From: an uncultured Alphaproteobacteria bacterium
GTDB taxonomy: Bacteria > Pseudomonadota > Alphaproteobacteria > Rickettsiales > UBA1997
Length of the DNA: 7,063 nt
NCBI GenBank assembly: GCA_903858915.1
Contig: CAIOKL010000264.1
Span: 1 to 7,063, forward strand
Direction: 5' to 3'
Within the stretch, counting starts at the first letter, position 1. Every line of letters begins with the position of its first letter. The position numbers were made by a program, and so were the translations under genes. Below are positions 6,243 to 7,063 of this stretch, in pieces. The notes under the pieces are model-generated. The model saw nothing but the letters and a program-made list of their open reading frames with translations. It did no database searches and was not told where the DNA came from.

Positions 6243-7013
6243 TTAATATATAACCGGCTTACCTATTAATAAACAAAGGTAGGCTGATAAACAAATCGCT
6301 GGCGCAAAGGGAAATGTTTCATCTTTTTTTAATTTTTGCCAAACGGCGCCGAATAATGCGCCGATTATACCACTTAAAAACATAAATAAAATAAAATTAT
6401 TTAAACTAAGCATAAAACCCGCTATCAGAAAAAATTTAAAATCGTCGATGCCAATGCCATCAATGCCCGCCGAATAATAAAAGAAAATCCATATCGCAAA
6501 ACCAAAAGCCACAAAAGCGAGCGCCGGCTTTAATCCGTCATAAATTGAATTTAATCCACCATTGTGAATTGTTAATAAAGTTACTATAAATACCAAAATA
6601 AATTGCAGAATATCGGGAATAAAATAATGCTCCAAATCAACTACCACCATTATGAACATCGTTACAAATATCGCCAAATAAAACATGAATTTAAGATCAA
6701 TTTTGTAATCAAGTGCGATATAAGTTAGAAGAAATCCCAGCGCGCAAAAAAATTCAATTAATGGGTAACGAATTGAGATTTTTTTAGAACAATTTAAGCA
6801 TTTTCCGCGCTGAATAATCCATGAAAAAATTGGCACCAAAGAACGGATTTTTAATTTGGAATTGCAATGAACGCACTTTGAGCGCGCCAAAAGCATCGCT
6901 TCTTTCGAAACCAAGCGATGACTCACCAAGCTAATAAAACTGCCCATTATCAAGCCGAATAGTCCGATAAAAAAGACTTGAATAAACTTACTTAAGGTGA
7001 TAAAAATTTCCAT
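6243..7013 (-). CDS. Prepilin peptidase, A24 family (PilD/GspO-like), with altered GxGD motif
   Basis: An inner-membrane aspartic protease that cleaves the leader of type IV prepilins or pseudopilins and, in bifunctional members, methylates the new N-terminus. The 256 residues are mostly hydrophobic with about seven or eight membrane segments. The cytoplasmic loop near the N-terminus carries two CxxC pairs (Cys47/Cys50, Cys72/Cys75) of the zinc-binding methyltransferase-type domain, with SIRYPLIEFFCALGF after them. The first catalytic Asp is Asp126 (VVVDLEHYFIPD). The second lies in GIDDFKF: Asp191 before FK is kept, but the second Gly of the GxGD motif is Asp190. FPFAPAI (234-240) is the usual C-terminal signature. 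The ATG start has no clear Shine-Dalgarno. It is the first visible gene of the leftward operon. Substrates are not encoded here. Symbols pilD, gspO or comC cannot be told apart from sequence alone. Confidence 0.92.
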   Translation of the reverse strand: MEIFITLSKFIQVFFIGLFGLIMGSFISLVSHRLVSKEAMLLARSKCVHCNSKLKIRSLVPIFSWIIQRGKCLNCSKKISIRYPLIEFFCALGFLLTYIALDYKIDLKFMFYLAIFVTMFIMVVVDLEHYFIPDILQFILVFIVTLLTIHNGGLNSIYDGLKPALAFVAFGFAIWIFFYYSAGIDGIGIDDFKFFLIAGFMLSLNNFILFMFLSGIIGALFGAVWQKLKKDETFPFAPAICLSAYLCLLIGKPVIY

Positions 7014-7063
7014 ATCTATTTAATTGAAAGTGATAATTGATAAATTAAACATTTGATAATGAT

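Noticed and set aside
7014..7063. A promoter for the leftward operon upstream of the prepilin peptidase.
   Set aside because: Only 50 A/T-rich bases are visible. Several A/T hexamers could pass for a -10 box but none has a matching -35 inside the window.

Overview
The window is an AT-rich bacterial chromosome segment, roughly one third G+C by eye. UvrB, RecO and RluD read most like alphaproteobacterial homologues. Examples are the UvrB stretch around GIENYSRYLTG and PPPTLFEYLP, and the RecO stretches EREP, GYGIDFSCC and VSPKSAHAVS. A reduced, possibly host-associated or streamlined lineage (Rickettsiales- or Holosporales-like) would fit the base composition and tight packing. That placement is inference; no rRNA or other decisive marker is present.

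Layout. From the left edge to 238 is a small rightward ribbon-helix-helix (RHH) protein. It converges on leftward uvrB (239-2212) with no base between the two stop codons. The likely uvrB terminator hairpin lies inside the last codons of the RHH gene. A 183-base divergent spacer (2213-2395) carries a near-consensus sigma-70 promoter for uvrB and separates it from a rightward beta-carbonic-anhydrase-like gene (2396-3037). After a 146-base convergent spacer comes a compact leftward block that reads, in transcription order, prepilin peptidase (7013-6243), tsaE (6234-5803), rluD (5813-4824), miaA (4837-3923) and recO (3933-3184). The last three junctions overlap by 11-14 bases and the first has an 8-base gap, so one transcript is likely.

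How the genes relate. TsaE (t6A37 of tRNA), MiaA (i6A37 of tRNA) and RluD (23S rRNA pseudouridine) make the block mainly an RNA-modification operon, ending in the recombination mediator RecO. UvrB (nucleotide excision repair) is a separate unit. The prepilin peptidase implies a type IV pilus, type II secretion or competence apparatus encoded elsewhere.

Main points for a second look. (1) recO is interrupted by one in-frame TGA (codon 91) with no frameshift and good conservation on both sides; it could be a nonsense mutation, readthrough, a sequencing error or sense use of UGA. No gene here ends in TGA (5 TAA, 3 TAG), but all ten Trp codons in the intact genes are TGG, which argues against an established UGA=Trp code. 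(2) The carbonic-anhydrase-like protein keeps the family layout but has lost two of the zinc ligands and the catalytic-dyad Arg, so it is probably a pseudoenzyme. (3) The prepilin peptidase has GIDD in place of the family GxGD motif. I see no CRISPR array, insertion sequence, tRNA or rRNA, and no clear new multi-gene system.
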